A stretch of 64,000 bases of DNA from Mangifera indica (Eukaryota > Streptophyta > Magnoliopsida > Sapindales > Anacardiaceae), in NCBI RefSeq assembly GCF_011075055.1, contig NC_058147.1:4402001-4466000 (forward strand), in the 5' to 3' direction. Below are positions 1 to 11,400 of the stretch, one piece after another (position 1 is the stretch's first letter; every line of letters begins with the position of its first letter). A model generated the notes under the pieces. It had not been told where the DNA came from. It saw only the letters and a program-made list of their open reading frames with translations, and did no database searches. A program made the position numbers and the translations under genes.

Positions 1-890
1 AACTTGATTTTGTCTTTTTTTTTTTTTAAATCCCTGTTTTTCCCTCTTCTTTTCGCTCTTATATTTCTCATTTTTCCCTTTTTCCTTTCAAACTGTCTTT
101 CTTCTCATATAATGGTGTGAGTTCTATCAAATTGCCGTAAAATCAGAGTGTTGCCAATGGATAATACTATAATATGATTGATTCACCAAACTACAAATTT
201 AAACAATTTGTTAATGGAAATATCATAGGAAAGAATGGTAGTCAAATTATGTATCATATTATGTATCAAAATTTTAATTCTTTATATCATATATTTATCG
301 CATTATACTATAAGTTTTTTAAAAAATAAAATATTGAAATATTAAAAAAATAATTAAAAGTTTTAGTTAATATATCATAATTTTGAAAAATATTATAAAC
401 ATCTTTAAAAATTTAAAATTTCTCATATACAATTTTATTATATCATTATTTTTATAAAAAATAAAAAATGTATTAATATATATCGATAATATGTATTGAT
501 ATATATGATGTGATATATTCATTGTATATTTAATTATATATTTTTTATTTATATCATACCAAATTATGTCGTAAAATGATAATAACTATGTATGAAAGGT
601 TTAATGGTATATACTAGATCGATATCAATTAAATCAATTATTGCTATAAGGATTATTTTGATAATTTCTTTTTTTTTATCAGTTCAATTACAAGCGGTTT
701 CTTTATTATTTTTTTTCCCTTTCTTTTCTTTTTTTTTTAAACATTTTTCACATTAAACAAATAATTAGCCATAAATTCATATGCATATTACAAGATTTAA
801 CTTATACACATTCTTTTGCCAACAAAACTTACAGAATAATTTTAACAATTGTTTTGCAGCTTGCTCTGGTCAACTCGCTCTCTCAACGGC
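1..890. other. AT-rich non-coding DNA
   Basis: No gene is visible. The stretch is strongly AT-rich, with T-tracts near the left edge and between about 660 and 740. It lies 3' of the minus-strand methyltransferase-like gene and would hold its terminator, but I see no clear polyadenylation signal that decides a site. Confidence 0.6.
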
Positions 891-2166
891 TCAACCCCAC
901 CATTGATGGACTGCAACACCCTCGTCCGTCAGCCTCCCATACAAAGCCAAACACTCCCAGTAAGCCCTGCTTCCCCCTTTTTCTTTGTTTGATTGTCCTT
1001 TATTTTTAGTCCTGCACTCCAAGAAAAGTTCATCTACCAACCTAATAGCCTTGCTTTTCAGCATCTCCTCTACTACTTCTGCCTCTGCCTTCATCACCAC
1101 ATACTCTTCCTCCTTCACATTATTTCTCAACCAGCTCGACATCCCTCCTTCCTCTGTTGCTTCAACGCCCTCCCTTGCTGCCGCCGACAACTCCTCCGTC
1201 ATTGTCTCAATCTTGTACGTCTCAAAATGAAGATTCCTTGTTGGGTAATTCTTCAAAAACCATTCTGTGCCTGTTGCTTTTTTATCGTGCCAAGGCAAAA
1301 CGACGTCGATAAACACACGTCGAGGGTAGCTCTCAAGCGTGTCACCTGTTAAATCTGGTAGATATCTTGGTCTATTGAGATATCTTCTCGATCTTCCTGA
1401 GGCGGCTCGTGGGGGTTCCAGGAGGACATCTTCTAGATTCCTCAATGCAGCTTTCTTTTCATCTAATGTGGACAAAAGCCGTCTGCTTGTTGCAGAGTTT
1501 GCTTCAGTCATATTGTCTAGTTTTCTCATAGCTATAATGTTCGAATCAAATCGTCTTACGTAAACAATTTTGTAGTGCAATGGCTTATCAAATACAAAGG
1601 ACGGATTTTGAGTCATTTCAATGGCAGCAAGACCCCCTATTGCGAGGGTTCGGTCAATGAATTCTGCATTTTCATGGAAGTTATTCGCGAACACAAAGTC
1701 AAATGATTCATTTGGAATTGCTTTTTGTCTCTCAAAATCGTTTGCAGAGATGACATCCAAATGATTTTCCATTACGATGTGAAAATTATAAATAGCATCT
1801 TCATCACCGTTGCCCAAAAGGAGAGCTTTTTGTCCTGGTTTCAAGGATGCCTTCATTCTTCAAATCATGGAAGAGCGATGACAATAGTTCAAAGTTAAGT
1901 GAATCAGAGGCGATCTGAGGACCAAGTAGACCGGCTAAGTCAAAATTTAAGGATCTTCCTAAAATGGAGCCTATCCAAGGGAATGAACCAAGGAGGCATA
2001 ACAAAAACAACAATGGAGCCACCAGCTTCAAAGCCCTTAAATCAGACAGCCTGATGATCAAATATTTATCTCTTTGCTTACCAGCATTATCACCAGCACC
2101 ACCCAGCAATGCTCCATACTTCTTTTGGCGTTTGGCTTTGACGCCTTGCAGAAGTTGTATTGCCAT
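891..2166 (-). pseudogene. DUF7870 methyltransferase-like gene, one frameshift
   Basis: An uninterrupted reading frame from ATG 2166 gives about 105 residues: a basic N-terminus, then a single hydrophobic segment (LVAPLLFLLCLLGSFPW) typical of a type II membrane anchor. The reading then has to shift at about 1835-1845 into a second frame that runs 300 more residues to a stop at 891. The second part has a Rossmann-like SAM-methyltransferase character (KALLLGNGDED, then FDFVFANNF) and a C-terminal block (RRVFIDVVLP, TEWFLKNYPTRN) that I recognise from the plant DUF7870 family. Family members are Golgi or membrane proteins of 400-470 residues read in one frame, and both halves together fit that length. 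Removing one base near position 1841 would join the frames, so this is either a single-base insertion in a recent pseudogene or a sequence error. A TATA-like motif lies just upstream. The function of the family is poorly known; methyltransferase activity is inferred from the fold. Confidence 0.7.
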
Positions 2167-2220
2167 GTTGAAAACACAAATTTTTTATATTTCGAACCGA
2201 TAATTTTACTTAAAACAGAG

Positions 2221-2230
2221 TATTTATATC
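2221..2230 (-). promoter_or_regulatory. TATA box of the DUF7870-like gene
   Basis: On the minus strand this reads GATATAAATA, 55 bases before ATG 2166, a usual spacing for a short plant 5' leader. No other element was identified. Confidence 0.4.
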
Positions 2231-4842
2231 ACAAAAAAAAAAAAAAAAATCAAAAGACAAGATTAAAAAGAAAGCTATTTAAGAATTGGACTTGAGGTGA
2301 AACAATGCAAACTTAGCGAGTGCAAAACCTGGCTGCTGTGTGATTTCCACCCACAAGAGCCACACGGTTGCTTTTTAGTTTACAGCATAGTAACATCAAC
2401 TGATCCATCCTCTCCACCTCCATTATTATTTTCATGCATGCCCAGATCGATGAACTATTTTTTACTCTTTCTATTTATTTTCTCATCATCTGGGCTTATT
2501 ATGTAAACCACTAAAAAATCATGCAGGAAGGGAAACCCACTAGAGAAATGTTTGATTCTTTCTGTTTATTTTCTCTTACTGGGATGGGTTGATTGAATGC
2601 GATGATGAAGAATTTATGGGAAAGGAAGAATTCATATACAAGTTTAAAAACAAAAAGGGCATAAATTTGTATTGGTAAGATTAGTTGAAGTTGGAGCAAC
2701 AACAGATGAGTTTTACCATTATTTTTAGACAATTGTTTCTGGTTAAATAAATGAATGGAGCATAGCTATCCTTCTAAGAGTTTGGCGTAACCTCGCGAAT
2801 TTTGGGTTGTCACTGCTGATCAAACAGATTTCTATGGATGATGGATTCATGGTATATGTTTTTGTCCCATTCATAAATAGCTTCAGAGTGAATCACGATG
2901 CCCACCCAAGGTTTAGTTTAAAAGCGTTTTCCACCCTTAGTTAGCATTATTAACACTTTCCTGCTTAAATCAAACATAACTAACATCTTTTCACGAAACA
3001 ACAATTTTAGGAAGTGAAATTACTATTTTATCCCTACTATTTTATTTTCAAAATTATTATATAATACTAAATTAACAAGAAGTTTCTTATTTTTTCTTTG
3101 TCATCTTCCTCCCTTCTCTCTTTCTATAGATATGGGCATTTTTGTGGTATGATCGTATATCAAATGATAAAATATAATTTTTGAAAATATTGAAGATCTT
3201 TTTTAAAATTTAAGGGGTTATTTAAAAATTAAAAAAAGTTTGGGGTCTTTTGGAAAAATTTGAACTATCATGTAATGTGTTATTTACACTTACTAAGAGT
3301 GAAAAATGTTATTAGTTAGACTACCAATTATATCATTTAGTGATGCCTCCACGCATCCAACTATCAGGGTAAGTTGGTTTTTAGCAACATGATTAAACTA
3401 TCCCATAAGAGACTCATTGTGATATATTTTGGTAGCTTTACAATCCATGGTATTCTTCCATCTTCTTCCACAAGGAGCCATAAAAAAAAGTGTTTTATTG
3501 GTAATTTGGTGAAAGAAAAGTGTTTTTGTTAAAAAAAAAAGGGTTACTTTTCGAGTTCCAACATCGAATTATTGATATGAAAAATCACACCAAAGAGAAG
3601 TACACCAAAATTTAGGGTACAATTCAACACAAGAAACAATTAAGACAATAACAAGCATAATTTTTTATAACCTGGAAGTCTACATTCACCATTATACAAT
3701 TCAACATCTTATAAATGCATACAAGTGGTATGTCTAGTTGCTAATTGTGAAGTTGGTCAATTTTTCAATACTATTCCCATGCATTTGGCTATGGCAAAGT
3801 CTACTTGTACAACACAACACAACACATTCATAATTTTTTAAAAGAATCATACACCTTTCTTTCAGAGGTGGTTTTGATATTTTTTTTTTAGGGATAAATG
3901 ATAATTTCAAGGGGGTATACCTATTTTTTTAAAACTCGTGGGTGTATCCAAATTTTACATTTCTCTTATTGATAATCTTGGGTAGCTAACAAATTTTAAA
4001 GGAGACATCATCATCGACGTAACATGTCACTTTGGCCAAGTGGGTTAGGCATGTGCCTACTAAGTGCATACATAATAAGGTAATCATACTTGTGGCGTGC
4101 ACAAAAATCAGATCGATGCAATCATCAAATACCAATTCTGATTTCTACTTATAATCAAACTTAACAAGGTGGGTGTTTTTGTTTGAAGGTGGTGAAACTG
4201 ATACTATGCAGATATGTTTTAAAGGAACTAAAACTAATTCAAGAACTAGATCCAAAACCAAAGATACTATTCTGGAAGAATGGAGAGAGAAATGAATTTG
4301 ATTAAAATGACTTATTAAAAATCAAGATATTTTTGCTTATTATTTATACTACGCTAGAAAATTACACACTGGCCCTTTTACATTTTACATACGACAATTA
4401 AGTCCTGTTGACTTAACAAGGTCCTCAACATTTGATTTGGTGCATTTTCACTCAAAGTACTCTAATATTCCCTCTTCTGCTATATTTGAAGTCCAAAATT
4501 GATGGATTTTGACAACATTTCAAATAATATTGAATTGGTCGGTTGAACCGGTCAAAACAAAAATCAGTAGGACAACCGATTCAATAACCGATCCGATTTT
4601 AAAAACCTTGTTTAAATCAACCATATATACATGAGAATCATTATTTCTGTTGTCTCTGAAAATGAGAGGAAGATGCCTTTCCACCAATGAAATAGGCTTC
4701 TACTACGAAAGCGGGCTCTAAAACTGTAGATACGCGCAGTTCATTTCGTGTGATTTATTTGTTTGCCCTCTTTTATGGCCCATGCTTGACCTTTGTTGCT
4801 GCTTTCATCGCTCCTGTTGTTGGTTCCCCTTTTATTTTGCAA
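2231..4842. other. Intergenic DNA with decayed repeats
   Basis: No supported gene. Around 2897-2945 the phrase CCCACCCAAGG and following bases resemble the end of the Mutator-like MITEs seen elsewhere in the window, without a matching partner. Near 4540-4610 there is an accumulation of ACCGG/GGTTGAACCGG-type phrases common in decayed plant repeats. Short open frames here look random. Confidence 0.5.
4026..4070 (+). other. tRNA-Ser(GCT)-like 5' half
   Basis: The stretch beginning GTCACTTTGGCCAAGTGGGT and continuing through ATGTGCCTACTAAG closely follows the acceptor 5' strand, D arm and anticodon arm of plant nuclear tRNA-Ser(GCT). The anticodon position reads ACT rather than GCT. The variable arm, T arm (no GGTTCGAATCC-like B box within the expected distance) and 3' acceptor strand are not recognisable. 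It is therefore a tRNA pseudogene fragment or the head of a decayed tRNA-derived SINE, not a working tRNA gene. Confidence 0.45.
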
Positions 4843-4851
4843 TAACTACAA

Positions 4852-5576
4852 CGCCAAATGACTATTTCCCACCCAAGGTTCTCAAGTTTCCACCATTTAA
4901 CTATAGAAACACTAAACACCTACCCATGACCGATTAGATTTAACAAAACCCTAACGGTAGTAAGGGTAAAATAGTCATTTTCGTTATAATATTAAAAATA
5001 AACTAAAATAGAATCTATTTTACCCCCCTAAACTTTAAAAACTAAAATTTTTCCCTAGCCTAAGTTTTAAAAAATCACCGTTTCACCTTAGGGTTTAGTT
5101 TTGAAATCTCCGACGACCTCTTTCTTCCCATTTGGACGTCTGATCGGAGTCGAAGAAGTCGTGGAAGACGAAGAACTTCGTCATTCGTCTTCCCAATCGT
5201 TGTCGTCTTCGTCGTCTGGGAAGACGATTTCTCTTCTCAGACGACTTTTCTCTGTGTCGGATGCATAGTGCAAGAGTTGAGAGCGGCCGTCGGTGGAAGA
5301 GAAACCGTCGAGAGGGGAAGACGACCGGTGATGGCGCCAGAGAAAGTAAAATGGTTTGGAAATAAACCCTAGGGGGGGAAATGTAATTTTTTTCAAACTT
5401 AGCTTATGGAAAAAATATTAGTTTTTAAACTTTTAGGGGAAAAATGAGATTAAATTTACTACCGTTAGAGTTTTGTTAAATCTAATCGGTCATGAGTGGG
5501 TTTTTGGTGTTTCCATAATTAAAAGGTGAAAACTTGAGAAAACATCAAACCTTGGATGGGAAATAGTCGTTTGGCC
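4852..5576. mobile_element. Mutator-like MITE, copy 1 (725 bp)
   Basis: Long terminal inverted repeats start CGCCAAATGACTATTTCCC at the left and end GGGAAATAGTCGTTTGGCC at the right, and pairing continues far inward, so the element is nearly a foldback. It is flanked by perfect 9-bp direct repeats TAACTACAA (4843-4851 and 5577-5585). A 9-bp target-site duplication plus long inverted repeats is the hallmark of Mutator-like elements. The centre is GC-rich with repeated CGTCTTC/GAAGACG words. It encodes no transposase; a 71-residue minus-strand open frame across the core looks fortuitous. Confidence 0.85.
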
Positions 5577-5585
5577 TAACTACAA

Positions 5586-6680
5586 TCATGGAAACTCACC
5601 TTTTTTGAATTTCTGCAATTGATTCAACTTACTTGGGAAGAGAAACATTCTCACTGGTGTTGCTAAAACCATAAATGAACACTTTCTGAAGTGGAAGTAA
5701 AAAAACAATTATGGGTAAATGAAAGAATCAAACATGATAAATTCCGGACACACATTTTGAATAAGGCTCCTGACTCTTATAAATTAGCCAATTTCAATTT
5801 TGATTTTGGATACTCAGACGCCCTCACTACAAATCCCCTAACTCATTATTGCTTTTTGGATGTTTATTTGGCCTTGGGGTTTTAGGGAGTCAAATTGTAA
5901 ATATTAACACCTTAAATAATATTACATGTTTAAATAAATTGTATAAATTTATTTATGTCCAATTAAATGACTTTAAAATTAAAAAAAGTTATACTCAATT
6001 TCAAACTGTTATTTCAGTTTTAATTGATAAATTTATGTATCTACGTAGTTTTATTCTAACACCTGTCATTTCTTTAATTGGTGTATGTTTTTTTTCTTTA
6101 AATTCCAAATACAATTGAGTTTCGCTTTTTATAGTATCTTATTATTCTATCCAAAGTTAACTAATCCAAATTTTTTACATGAGATTATGTTTCTCGGATC
6201 ATTACCATACAACAAAACATTCTTAGAATCAATCCACGTGTCCTACCAATAACACTTCCATCTTCATTTCTTTAATTTAATTTCAATGGTTATGTATGAA
6301 TATTATCCCCGCGGACGGTAAATATACTTGGAGACCACCTTTTATTCCAAATTTTTAGAGTTTTACCTTTAAACTGAAAACATCCCATAAAATGGGATTT
6401 GTTTTCAGATTGAATATTTTTTAGCCAAAGTTATGGGGGCTTAAGATTCTGATCTGATGGTTAAGACTTAAGACTAAAGTCCAGTCCTGACAAGAATGTT
6501 AACAAAACTAATTGACGGCAGTTGTGATTAGGCCATTTTAAAATCACAGATGCTGTGAATGTAGAACCATTAGTCATAGATTAGGGTTTGAGTCAAACAA
6601 ACACGTACCTGTGCTGTAGACCACCAAACAGCCGCGTATTCGTCCTCTTCCTCCCTCTTTCCCCTTTCTCTCCTTCTCAC
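5586..6680. other. Spacer and 5' flank of the carrier gene
   Basis: No gene is supported. The left 600 bases are AT-rich with two small chance open frames; the right part is the upstream region of the dicarboxylate carrier gene. A pyrimidine-rich tract (6645-6680) directly precedes the TATA box. Confidence 0.5.
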
Positions 6681-6690
6681 TATAAATAAT
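6681..6690 (+). promoter_or_regulatory. TATA box of the carrier gene
   Basis: TATAAATAAT follows a CT-rich tract and lies 121 bases before ATG 6802. This matches a plant TATA promoter with a leader of roughly 85-90 bases. Confidence 0.6.
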
Positions 6691-6801
6691 TTTCAGATCT
6701 CTTCATTCTTCACAACCCCATTAACCACCCTTTCAACGTTTTACTCTTACAGATCTTTGCTCAGTTTTCTCCTTTTCAATTAATCAAAAGCTTAAGCTAA
6801 A

Positions 6802-7788
6802 ATGGGTGCCAAAGGTTTCGTTGAAGGCGGTGTTGCCTCGATTGTGGCTGGCTGCTCCACTCACCCTCTCGATCTCCTCAAAGTTCGTATGCAACTCCAA
6901 GGTGAAAATCTCCCCATTCCAAACCTTAACCAACAACACGTCCATTCACTCCGCCCTGCTTTGGCTTTTCAATCTACTTCCGCCGCTAATTCCTTTCATA
7001 TTCCTCTTTCAACTCCTCAGCCGCGGCCTCCACGCGCCGGCCTCGTCTCTGTTGGCATGCGGATCGTCCAAACCGAAGGCGTTGCCGCTTTATTCTCTGG
7101 TGTGTCCGCCACCGTGCTCCGCCAAACACTCTATTCCACCACTCGCATGGGCCTCTACGATGTACTTAAACTGAAGTGGACTAATAAAGACACAAACAAT
7201 ATGCCTCTGACTAGAAAAATAGCTGCCGGTTTAATCGCCGGAGGAGTCGGAGCGGCAGTTGGTAATCCCGCTGACGTGGCGATGGTTCGAATGCAAGCCG
7301 ACGGTCGGCTCCCTCTCGCTCAGCGCCGTAACTACACGAGCGTGATCGACGCCATTACGCGAATGTCAAAACAGGAAGGAGTTATTAGCCTGTGGCGCGG
7401 ATCATCGCTTACAGTGAACCGAGCGATGATCGTGACGGCTTCACAGTTAGCGTCGTACGATCAGATCAAGGAGACAATATTGGACAAGGGAATAATGAGT
7501 GATGGATTGGGCACTCACGTGACGGCGAGCTTCTCGGCGGGCTTCGTGGCTGCAGTTGCGTCGAATCCAATAGATGTTATAAAAACGAGAGTTATGAACA
7601 TGAAGGTTGACGCCGGAATGAAGCCGGCTTATAGTGGGGCAATCGATTGCGCGTTGAAGACTGTTAGGGCTGAGGGGCCTATGGCCCTATACAAAGGATT
7701 TATTCCGACGATTTCCAGACAGGGACCATTTACTGTGGTGCTGTTTGTGACACTTGAGCAAGTCAGGAAATTGACCAGAGACTTTTAA
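6802..7788 (+). CDS. DIC2: Mitochondrial dicarboxylate carrier (DIC/UCP4-6 type)
   Basis: A 328-residue member of the mitochondrial carrier family of the inner membrane. In plants the DIC1-3 proteins (also called UCP4-6) exchange malate, oxaloacetate, succinate, phosphate or sulfate between matrix and cytosol. The three family signatures are present: HPLDLLKVR (residues 21-29), NPADVAMVR (second third) and NPIDVIKTR (last third). Each begins a roughly 100-residue repeat with two membrane helices. Between repeats one and two is the Pro/Ser-rich loop (residues 40-78) typical of plant DICs. The gene is intronless, as the Arabidopsis DIC genes are. The start is fixed by MGAKGF, the usual N-terminus of this group. 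It converges with the RhoGAP gene, whose stop is 636 bases away. The DIC2 symbol rests on conserved position next to REN1, not on a phylogeny; DIC1 or DIC3 remain possible. Confidence 0.93.
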   Translation: MGAKGFVEGGVASIVAGCSTHPLDLLKVRMQLQGENLPIPNLNQQHVHSLRPALAFQSTSAANSFHIPLSTPQPRPPRAGLVSVGMRIVQTEGVAALFSGVSATVLRQTLYSTTRMGLYDVLKLKWTNKDTNNMPLTRKIAAGLIAGGVGAAVGNPADVAMVRMQADGRLPLAQRRNYTSVIDAITRMSKQEGVISLWRGSSLTVNRAMIVTASQLASYDQIKETILDKGIMSDGLGTHVTASFSAGFVAAVASNPIDVIKTRVMNMKVDAGMKPAYSGAIDCALKTVRAEGPMALYKGFIPTISRQGPFTVVLFVTLEQVRKLTRDF

Positions 7789-7940
7789 TTATTTACATTG
7801 TGATGATGACGAAAATTTATTTATTTAATTGTTTTATTAATCTTTCTTTAATGGCCATTCATTCAATTCTTGACACCGAGATTTCTGAATATTAAGCAAG
7901 TTATATAATACAGCTTAATCAAAACGGGACACATTTACAC

Positions 7941-8055
7941 TAGATTATACTAAAGCTAGATTATACTAAAGCAGACTCAGACTCCCCAAGTTAAACGAGC
8001 AGACTCAGACTCCCCAAGTTAAACGAGCAGACTCAGACTCACCAAGTTAAACGAG
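7941..8055. repeat. Tandem repeats between convergent genes
   Basis: Two copies of a 16-bp unit (CTAGATTATACTAAAG) are followed by three head-to-tail copies of a 28-bp unit beginning CAGACTCAGACTCCCC (7972-7999, 8000-8027, 8028-8055). The third 28-bp copy has one change. It lies in the shared 3' region of the carrier and RhoGAP genes. Confidence 0.85.
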
Positions 8056-8423
8056 TCATAGGCAGACTAGAAGCTTGATCCCAGGTTAGATTTTCCCAGC
8101 ATTCAGCCAAGCAACTTCAGTTAATTTATAATATGAATTTGTCCATACAAACGATGCAAATTACTATACAACACTGCTCGTTCTCTAACCAGGGAAAAAT
8201 CAAATAGACATGATTACTAACAATAGTAAGTTGGTGATCTGCACATACCAAGCTTTTTTGGGGAAGAATGGGGTCTCCGGACTTGGCACGGAAAATGTTA
8301 CAGTTTTGTTTTCTATAAACATCCTCGTCTTCTACCAGCTTTTATAGACGTTGAGAATTGTTGAGGACATAATTCATCCTGTCTGTGCACAAACAATGAC
8401 TAAGATACTTAGAAGACATGGTA

Positions 8424-11400
8424 TCATCTGGAGTAGGTACGAGAAGGCATGATAGATCCTCCAGGTCCTTGACTTTGTTCACCATCATAGTTCATATGAC
8501 CTGCAGATCTTCCTCTTTCCAGCCCATGCTGACGTTGGCCTTCTGATGTTCTATCTCCATCCACATTCTGGTCTGATTGGCTATTTGATTTCCTAGACTT
8601 TTCCGGTTTCTGTTGTGACCGGCCTTCCCGTTTGTCCACGTTTTGGTGCGACTGGGAATTGTCACCTTCTCTGCTGACTTCTGATTCCTGAGACTTGTCT
8701 GTCTTCTGAGCTTCTGATCCTTTACTTTTATCTTGATTACGGACAGCTTGACCAGAATTTCGAAGATTTTGGAGTTCACATGCTATTTGACTACGCCGTT
8801 CCTTTAGAAAGTTGAGTCTAGTTGTCAACCTTGCCAATGATAAAGAACTGGAGTTGCTTCCCTGTGGTGCACACAAAATGATGGAGATGTAACACTGGCT
8901 ACCACATCATAAAAAATGAGGCTACAAGATTAATTCTTCCATTTTAGATGAAATAAGCAATGAGCTTCCAATCATTAGGATAGAAATCAAGTCATACAAT
9001 AGGCAATAAGATTTTGAAATATCATGGAGCGTTGAGACATCACCCCCTCATCACAACCAATGAGTCACAAGGCATCTTTTCTTTTCCCTTTTTTCTATCT
9101 TTTTGACAACAGAAGAGAATAAGTTGAGATGATATAATGATAAGATACATGTAGTCTGTAAGAGATGATATGTGAAAGTAATTCATTGACTTGTTGCTCT
9201 AGAGCCCTTAAAAAAAAAAAAGGAGAGAGAGAGAGATTGGAAATAGTTTGATGTTTATTTCTGCTACAATCATATCAATTAAACTAATGTCATAAGAAAA
9301 AAAATAATAGAACCTACCTCACCCTTTGAACCAGATTTCTTGGAATTGCTTGGAGCAGTAGGCTTGGAGTTAATATTATGTGTTGCATCCAGCTGCTGGT
9401 TATGAGATGAACTTTTATTTGGCTTAGAAGTTGGTTCCCGCTTCTTCTCATGATTGTTACTTTCTGCAGCTCTATCCAAACTAATATCCTGCTAAATTAT
9501 TATTGAGTCAAGAAACAAGTCAGTAGGTTTCACGTTGAGACTATTACTCAACAATATGCTTCTAATTGCAACACCAATTTACCTTGCTTGTTGACCTTTC
9601 GGAAACATGTGAAGGAGCAGAAGCTTCAGTATCCCTTTTTTTGTCTCCCCTGTACCAAAATATAGATTTAGTGAATAAATAGGAAAGAATATAAGAAGGA
9701 AACAACCTTAGCACAACCCACAAAGTAAAAGACGATTGCCCTCTCACTCAGATATAAGCATAAACTATATTTGTGCACAAACAGTGCTGTTACATATACA
9801 AATAACTCAAATATATATAGCTGACATCTAAGACTGACAACCTTAATAGAGTCATTTAAGATTATGAGGAATTATAACAAATTCCCAAAGGGAGATGCAA
9901 CCAGAGAAGAAAATTTAAGCAAGGAACATACAACTTGGGTAACTTTTGTTGGAGCTGATTGCCTGAATCACCGGTGGAACCATGGTTTTTTTGGAGTTGT
10001 TGATTCAGCTGCATTTCAAGATCAGCAAGCTTCTGCTGCAAACTGCCAACTTCTGATTCTGCTTGAGCTATTTCTTCAATCTCTAGCTTTGTCTTTAGCA
10101 TTTTTACATGTTATTTTAATGCATGATCAAGACAAATTATAATAGTCAATTTGAGAGGGACTAACCTTTTCATCAATTGTAGCTGGAATAGATGTAAACC
10201 CCTTAGATGTGTTGAGTACTGTTTCTAAAACTTTTTTCTTCTCTCTCTCATTTTGCAACTGATCCTGTAGTCTAGCCACCTAAAAGCACAATCAACACTT
10301 AGGTTTCTCCCAGATTCCCCTCAAAAGTCAATAGACAGTTGAATTTCAAAACTACTTGTGTGGAACTTATTTCCGAAGAAACATACAGAAGCAACTATTG
10401 ACCATAAGTTTCAGGATTGAAAATTATTAAAATAAAGAAACATAGATTACTTTCATTTCTTAAGCAATTACAAGTACAAGCTTCAATGCATCATATGGTA
10501 GTTCTATTTCCAGTAATCCTTTCCTGCAGATCCATTGACATTTGTTTCCTCTTAACATTCAACCCATAAACATCAATGGGTTGTAAAGAACATATTCCCG
10601 TGCCCGGTAATGAAATAATCAATCCCGTCACTTCAAACATTATTAGAGTTTCAACCTCTGGCTACATCGTTTTACCATTACAAAGAAAGGGAGAAGGGAT
10701 CAACATAACATGTTTTAGAAGGGAAGGAAAAAAAAAACTAGAAATTACGGGTAAAGAAAAGAATGGAGCAATAGGAATCACTACTGCTTATCTTTCAGTT
10801 CTCAATGGGACAATATTATAGAGTCATTCTCTTTTTACAAACCCAGGAACTTCTAAGAGTCTCCGTGCTAAGTTTCTCTTGGAAAACGGAACAATAATAT
10901 ATTAGGGGAATTGATGCAAAATCTATGAAAGAGTTAAAAACCAAATGGATATGGAAGGGAGAAGCAAGACATTAGTTGGTATTTTGTTAGGATAAGGGAC
11001 AGTTGCCCTAATTTTAGAGATTAGGTTTCATTATAGGCCAAAGGACTATTTCCCACCCACACTATGCTGAATTTTCAAAGTTCCTTCCGTTAACTTTAAA
11101 AATCTCATTTATCCACTCATGGGCCGTTAAATTTAATTGAGTCCGTTGGTCATATTATTTTCTCCCCCAAACCCAAAAACTAACACTTTTTCCCCAACCA
11201 AAGTTTTTGAAAACTGCATTTTCCCCCTTAGGATTTCCAAACTTCAAATCCAATTTTTCCGGCGATCTCCAAGCACCTACTCTCCCTCTCCGACGGCCCC
11301 TCCTTCCAGTCATACACTTCCAACGCTATATGGCGTTGTCGTCGATGAAGACAACATGTCTTCGTTGAGACGAAAGGGAAGACGCTGCACGGTCGGAAAG

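Noticed and set aside
5181..5396. 71-residue minus-strand open frame rich in Asp at the end
   Set aside because: It lies wholly inside the Mutator-like MITE, follows its inverted core, and is not preserved in the other two copies as a similar protein.
10576..10821. 81-residue plus-strand open frame in a REN1 intron
   Set aside because: Antisense to the host gene within an intron, with no motif; likely chance.
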